64,000 bases of DNA, taken from assembly GCA_900547475.1 (NCBI GenBank), contig URGW01000017.1, positions 1-64,000 on the forward strand, written 5' to 3'. Positions 60,726-64,000 of this stretch are shown piece after piece. How positions within the stretch are numbered: the stretch's first letter is position 1; each line of letters starts with the position of its first letter. Under the pieces are notes generated by a model. That model saw only the letters and a list, made by a program, of their open reading frames with translations, was not told where the DNA came from and did not search any database. Source of the stretch: an uncultured Clostridium sp. (GTDB lineage Bacteria > Bacillota > Clostridia > Clostridiales > Clostridiaceae). The position numbers were made by a program, and so were the translations under genes.

Positions 60726-61952
60726 TCATGATATTTTTTTATCCATTATCATAGAAATAATATATAACACTAATACTGGTGCTACTAATAATGAAGTACA
60801 TACTATACCAATACTTACTGAAATATTTGTAGCTATGATTCCTATAATCGGTCCACCTAAAATTTGACCTAAGGAATTCATTTGTCCATTTATAGAAAGC
60901 ACAGTAGCTCTAGAATTATCATCTATATGCCCATTTAACCACGCACTGAATATAGGTTCATTTATAATTCTAAAGGTATTTGTTGCCAAATAAGCTATTA
61001 ACATTAAACTAAAGTTTCTTGTAAGAGCAAATATCAACATAGACGATATATAAAGTATATTTATGCATAATAATAGTTTTCCATTTTTCCTATTATCCTC
61101 ATTCTTAAGATTCTTTGCCATAAAATGCATTACTATGAAGCTCAATATCATTCCTAAAATTCCAAAAATTCCAAACCAAGTCACTGAACTAAGGTTTCCA
61201 AGTTTAGGAAGTGTAGTATCTTGTAAAAAATGCGCATTAGAAAGTCTATCATAACCTTCACTTGATAATCCATAAAATAAAGTTACTGCAAGTAAAATCA
61301 TAATTATAGATTTACTTTTTACAAATTTAAGACCAGATTTAAATGTATATACCATCTTTTTGAATGTATTTAAATCCCCAGGAGCAGATGGTTTAAAATT
61401 ATTTTCTGGCATATATAACCATAAAAATAATGCAAGAATTATAAATAAAACTCCACTAACTATAATAGGAAGCCTTACAGAGAAATTAGCTATTACAGTG
61501 CTTAGTACTATTCCAATAAATGCTCCTATCTGCCCTGCTTGTGCTCCCTTTATATAAATTTCATCTAAATCTTTATTCTTCTCTTCTTCCGCAATCCAAG
61601 CTTCAAGCGAGCCACTGATAAAAGTAGACCCTAATCCCCATACAATCTGTGCTACAAGTACGAAAACAAAACTAGAAATAGAACCTTCTAAAATAAATCC
61701 CACTCCTGTTAAAACTCCCCCAATAACAATAGATAGTTTACGACTATACACATCTGCAACTATACCTGTAGGAATTTCAAATATAAAGCATGCTAATTCC
61801 AAAGTAGTTCCAACAAGTATAAGCTGAAGTGGATTTAAATGAACTATTTCAATGTGATACACTATCATAACTGTAGCTACTAACGAAAAACACATTGCTG
61901 TAATAGCTGAAAATAATAAATAAGTTTTATATGCTGAAAGTTTATTAACCAT
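60726..61952 (-). CDS. MFS transporter, island cargo, likely drug efflux
   Basis: A 408-residue 12-TM transporter. The first half has FEIPTGIVADVYSRKLSIVIGG (MFS motif A form) and the second half NTFRIINEPIFSAWLNGHID and INGQMNSLGQILGGPIIGIIA. It is a DHA3-like efflux pump rather than a sugar transporter by its motifs, but the substrate cannot be named. The long leader with two small ORFs and terminator-like hairpins argues for drug-inducible expression. The start ATG overlaps the second leader ORF. Confidence 0.8.
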   Translation of the reverse strand: MVNKLSAYKTYLLFSAITAMCFSLVATVMIVYHIEIVHLNPLQLILVGTTLELACFIFEIPTGIVADVYSRKLSIVIGGVLTGVGFILEGSISSFVFVLVAQIVWGLGSTFISGSLEAWIAEEEKNKDLDEIYIKGAQAGQIGAFIGIVLSTVIANFSVRLPIIVSGVLFIILALFLWLYMPENNFKPSAPGDLNTFKKMVYTFKSGLKFVKSKSIIMILLAVTLFYGLSSEGYDRLSNAHFLQDTTLPKLGNLSSVTWFGIFGILGMILSFIVMHFMAKNLKNEDNRKNGKLLLCINILYISSMLIFALTRNFSLMLIAYLATNTFRIINEPIFSAWLNGHIDDNSRATVLSINGQMNSLGQILGGPIIGIIATNISVSIGIVCTSLLVAPVLVLYIISMIMDKKIS

Positions 61953-62028
61953 TAATCATCACCATCCTAGTATTTCTTAAAAAATTTGTTTGTTTTTCAT
62001 AATCTTCATATTTAAATATATAAATCAT
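61945..62028 (-). CDS. Leader ORF overlapping the MFS start (27 aa)
   Basis: MIYIFKYEDYEKQTNFLRNT then RMVMING, with AAGGAG nine bases upstream of ATG 62028. Its stop (61945-61947) lies eight bases inside the MFS gene, whose ATG is at 61952-61950. Translational coupling or leader-peptide control of the pump is likely. Confidence 0.6.
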   Translation of the reverse strand: MIYIFKYEDYEKQTNFLRNTRMVMING

Positions 62029-62047
62029 CAAAATAATCTCCTTAAAC

Positions 62048-62083
62048 AAAAAAAGCTGTAAATGAACATAATTCACTTACAGC
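62048..62083 (-). terminator. Attenuator hairpin 2 in MFS leader
   Basis: GCTGTAA..TGAA/TTCA..TTACAGC followed by TTTTTTT on the minus strand, 20 bases upstream of the second leader ORF. A typical intrinsic terminator placed inside the leader. Confidence 0.7.
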
Positions 62084-62400
62084 CTCATAATCATATAACC
62101 TAAATATAAACATAAAATATAGAACTTTAATTATATAACTTATGATTAAGCTATTCAAATTAAAATCTTATACCATATCTATATATAGCAAAAATAGACA
62201 TAAAAATACCGTGTTTAGAACACGGTTTTCCTATCCTGCAAATAAAGATGTAACATGCTCATTATAATACTAATTATTTTTAGAGTACACAAATAAACAT
62301 GGTAATATCAATATTATCAATAATTGATTCTACCACAAATAAACCTTGAGTTATTCAAGATTTTTCATATACTTTTAAAAATAATCCTTATTCAGTTAAT
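62084..62400 (-). promoter_or_regulatory. Structured leader of MFS gene
   Basis: Contains hairpin ACCGTGTT/AACACGGT (62208-62226) followed by ATTTTTA, a second terminator-like element, and weaker inverted repeats near 62320-62350 (ATCAAT/ATTGAT; CTTGA/TCAAG). Together with the two small ORFs it looks like a ribosome-mediated attenuator. Confidence 0.55.
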
Positions 62401-62427
62401 TTAATTAAAAATTACCTCTTTGCGCAT
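62401..62427 (-). CDS. Leader peptide of MFS gene (8 aa)
   Basis: MRKEVIFN from ATG 62427, with AAAGGTG eight bases upstream, about 50 nt after the predicted transcription start. Short leader peptides of this kind sense ribosome-targeting drugs by stalling. Very short, so tentative. Confidence 0.5.
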   Translation of the reverse strand: MRKEVIFN

Positions 62428-62481
62428 ATTTACAACACCTTTACATTTATATTTTTTATGCTTATATTTTAGTATAATTAT

Positions 62482-62510
62482 AGTATATATAATTTTAAAA
62501 ATTTTTTCAA
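62482..62510 (-). promoter_or_regulatory. Promoter of the MFS leader transcript
   Basis: -35 TTGAAA (62510-62505), 17-bp spacer, -10 TATACT (62487-62482) on the minus strand; transcription would start near 62475. Confidence 0.6.
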
Positions 62511-62677
62511 TGCTACAGATTCTGAAAAACAAATTCTAATTTTCTCAAGTAGTGAAAAATGAAGAATCTATAAATAAAATTAAAATACCCAACAAAAATT
62601 CAAACTTTAGATTTTTGTAAGTTTCATTGCAAAAATTAAAGCACACCTATCGTCCATTTATATATCCAATTCTATCC

Positions 62678-62705
62678 AAAACCTCATTTATTTATGGTAC
62701 GGTTC
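62678..62705. repeat. Attachment repeat in the 3' end of rlmH
   Basis: A 28-bp repeat matching 50717-50744 with one mismatch. It covers codons for EPYHK and the stop of rlmH plus ten bases beyond the stop. This is the position used by staphylococcal SCC. Confidence 0.9.
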
Positions 62706-63167
62706 ATTCTTCATTATTCTAAAAGCTCTATAAACTTGCTCCAATAACATTACTCTAAACAACTGATGTGGAAAAGTCATCTTAGAAAAACAGACCTTAT
62801 AATTAGCCCTTTTAATTACATCTTGAGATAATCCTAAACTACCCCCAATAACAAAAGTTATGTTAGAGTTACCCATAACCCCTTGAGTCTCAATAAATTT
62901 AGAGAACTCCTCTGAGGTCATTTGCTTAGCATTTAAATCCATTGCTACAACAAACATATTATCCTTTATCTTAGATAAAATAAGCTGCCCTTCCTTATAT
63001 TTAATCTGTAATTCTTCCTTCTCTGATGCATTATCAGGTGTCTTTTCATCAGGTAATTCTATAATGTCAATTTTACAATACCTTGTTAATCTTTTAGAAT
63101 ACTCATCAATTGCTTGTTTTAAATACTTTTCTTTTAATTTCCCCACAGATATAACTGTTATGTTCAT
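62688..63167 (-). CDS. rlmH: 23S rRNA pseudouridine1915 N3-methyltransferase
   Basis: SPOUT methyltransferase of 159 residues that methylates the pseudouridine at 1915 of 23S rRNA. MNITVISVGKLKEKYLK at the start, FVIGGSLGLSQDVI for the SAM knot, and the C-terminal FRVMLLEQVYRAFRIMKNE then PYHK. The reading frame is intact despite the insertion at its last codons, as with orfX of Staphylococcus. AGGAGG precedes the ATG. Confidence 0.94.
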   Translation of the reverse strand: MNITVISVGKLKEKYLKQAIDEYSKRLTRYCKIDIIELPDEKTPDNASEKEELQIKYKEGQLILSKIKDNMFVVAMDLNAKQMTSEEFSKFIETQGVMGNSNITFVIGGSLGLSQDVIKRANYKVCFSKMTFPHQLFRVMLLEQVYRAFRIMKNEPYHK

Positions 63168-63230
63168 TAATTTTCCTCCTAAGTTATCAATACTTTTTAT
63201 AAACTTAACTTTTAATATTAATCTTCTATA

Positions 63231-63704
63231 TCAAATTTTATAACTATCAACGTCAATTATAGTAGTATCTTCTGCTATATAAGTATTTTTAGGAATCAAT
63301 ACTCTTAAAATATCATTCTTAAAAACAGCTTTTATATTATCAGCATCAGCATTTTCTACATAATAGTCCTCTTCTATATCTCCACCAGATTGTATTACTG
63401 CCATTGCTATATTCTTATTATTAGTATATACCATATTTCTCTTTACCTTAAGAGTTATATAATTATTATCATACTCCAAATCAATATTTTCCTTTTTAAC
63501 TCCGGGAAGATAACACTCTAATGTATATGCTCTTTTATGATCTTTAAAACTAATATTAACTGAAGATATATTATCTATTTCACTTATTAAATTATTCATA
63601 AAATTACTATTTACAAATTTATCAACTATCTCATCTATAACTTCAAAATTACTAGATACAGCATTTAAAGTAGTTGAAAATATATATGGAAATATATTAA
63701 ACAT
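63231..63704 (-). CDS. Hsp20/alpha-crystallin small heat-shock protein
   Basis: A 157-residue chaperone. The alpha-crystallin domain (about 70-157) has YTLECYLPGVKKENIDLEYDNNYITLKVKR and a degenerate C-terminal end with DILRVLIPKN (the IxV-like motif). I choose ATG 63704 with GTGGAGG seven bases upstream, rather than the TTG at 63716 inside that site. Prevents aggregation of unfolded proteins. No HrcA or CtsR site noticed. Confidence 0.8.
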   Translation of the reverse strand: MFNIFPYIFSTTLNAVSSNFEVIDEIVDKFVNSNFMNNLISEIDNISSVNISFKDHKRAYTLECYLPGVKKENIDLEYDNNYITLKVKRNMVYTNNKNIAMAVIQSGGDIEEDYYVENADADNIKAVFKNDILRVLIPKNTYIAEDTTIIDVDSYKI

Positions 63705-63798
63705 ATAATCCTCCACTCTAATATTTATAACTACTTATAATTTATTTATAAACTTTACTATTTGACACTCTATTAAGTATATTTTTAACTTAATCATC

Positions 63799-63831
63799 AA
63801 AAAAAGAGCCTTGAAATCAAAGCTCTTTTAA
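63799..63831 (-). terminator. Terminator of SEC-C gene
   Basis: AAAAGAGC/GCTCTTTT around twelve bases, eight bases after the stop at 63839 on the minus strand, followed by T's. Confidence 0.75.
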
Positions 63832-63838
63832 TTTAAAA

Positions 63839-64000
63839 TTATTTTCCACAACACTTCTTGTACTTTTTACCGCTTCCGCAAGGACAAGCATCGTTTCTAC
63901 CAACCTTGTTTTCGTTTCTTACGCTACAAGATTCTCTGTATGCTTTTTGAATTTCTTTTCTCTTTTCTGGTGAGAATATTGCATCCCATTGTGGTAACAT
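63839..64000 (-). CDS. SEC-C motif zinc-binding protein (possibly partial)
   Basis: The visible 53 residues end RNDACPCGSGKKYKKCCGK, the SEC-C zinc motif (CxCxnCC) found at the C-terminus of SecA and in small proteins. MLPQWDAIFSPEKRKEIQKA starts at the window edge; it may be the true start or an internal Met, since sequence upstream is outside the window. Confidence 0.8.
   Translation of the reverse strand: MLPQWDAIFSPEKRKEIQKAYRESCSVRNENKVGRNDACPCGSGKKYKKCCGK

Noticed and set aside
60726..61952. Calling the pump a tetracycline or macrolide resistance gene
   Set aside because: The sequence does not clearly match a named Tet or Mef protein by eye; only the leader architecture suggests drug induction.

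Overview
The window looks like a chromosome segment of a spore-forming, low-GC Clostridium (sensu stricto type). The base composition is very AT-rich. Strong AGGAGG ribosome binding sites are common, and GTG or TTG starts occur. A BofA homologue indicates pro-sigmaK control of sporulation. An archaeal-type PEP carboxylase and a dnaX-yaaK-recR-yaaL-bofA block also fit Clostridium. I do not name a species.\n\nLayout. 1-0.5 kb: promoter and leader of an rRNA operon whose 16S gene lies off the left edge. 0.5-2.9 kb: divergent PTS genes (NagE-type EIICB and a free IIA), each behind an antiterminator/terminator leader. 3-10.4 kb: acetyltransferase, DUF4230 protein, tcdA, mtnN, the serine operon serA-DUF1015-serC, and a Cys-rich peptide. 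10.7-23 kb: the replication/repair neighbourhood bofA, yaaL, recR, ebfC, dnaX, then SRP RNA, tRNA-Ser, lgt and tadA. A degV gene interrupts this block between yaaL and recR. A thyA-dfrA pair plus ppcA interrupts it between dnaX and the SRP RNA. thyA is split by a group I intron carrying a GIY-YIG endonuclease, and dfrA contains a dense cluster of perfect DnaA boxes. 23-36.8 kb: transporters, tRNA-Arg, a Staygreen-family protein, plsC, a DEAD-box helicase, a polysaccharide deacetylase, an AhpC/AhpF-like peroxide system and gltS. 37-48.6 kb: signalling genes, namely a PepSY/two-component cluster, a PAS kinase with a Cys cluster, a small alarmone synthetase, a complete BceRSAB-type peptide-resistance module, and a small ORF behind a structured leader.\n\n48.7-62.7 kb is the accessory region and the main discovery. 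A 28-bp sequence covering the last codons of rlmH (62678-62705) is repeated in direct orientation with one mismatch at 50717-50744. The 12-kb segment between has imperfect terminal inverted repeats. It carries a large serine recombinase next to one end, an SF3 (D5-like) primase/helicase, a DUF960 protein, many small unknown genes, a membrane/regulator block and an MFS efflux pump. This is the architecture and the exact integration site of staphylococcal SCC elements, here in a clostridial background and with an integrase that looks like a general large serine recombinase. Just outside the far end (48.7-49.4 kb) lie degraded paralogues of two element genes, in the same order, suggesting an older second insertion.\n\nHow genes cooperate. 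NagE and IIA form a phosphorelay for GlcNAc or glucose uptake. serA and serC make phosphoserine, and the DUF1015 gene between them is a candidate for a missing or regulatory step. ThyA and DHFR form the thymidylate cycle. BceRS senses and BceAB removes antimicrobial peptides. AhpC and its reductase detoxify peroxide, probably under PerR. The efflux pump of the mobile element sits behind a roughly 520-nt leader with two small ORFs and two terminator-like hairpins, as expected for drug-induced attenuation. To the right, rlmH, hsp20 and a SEC-C protein return to ordinary chromosome.
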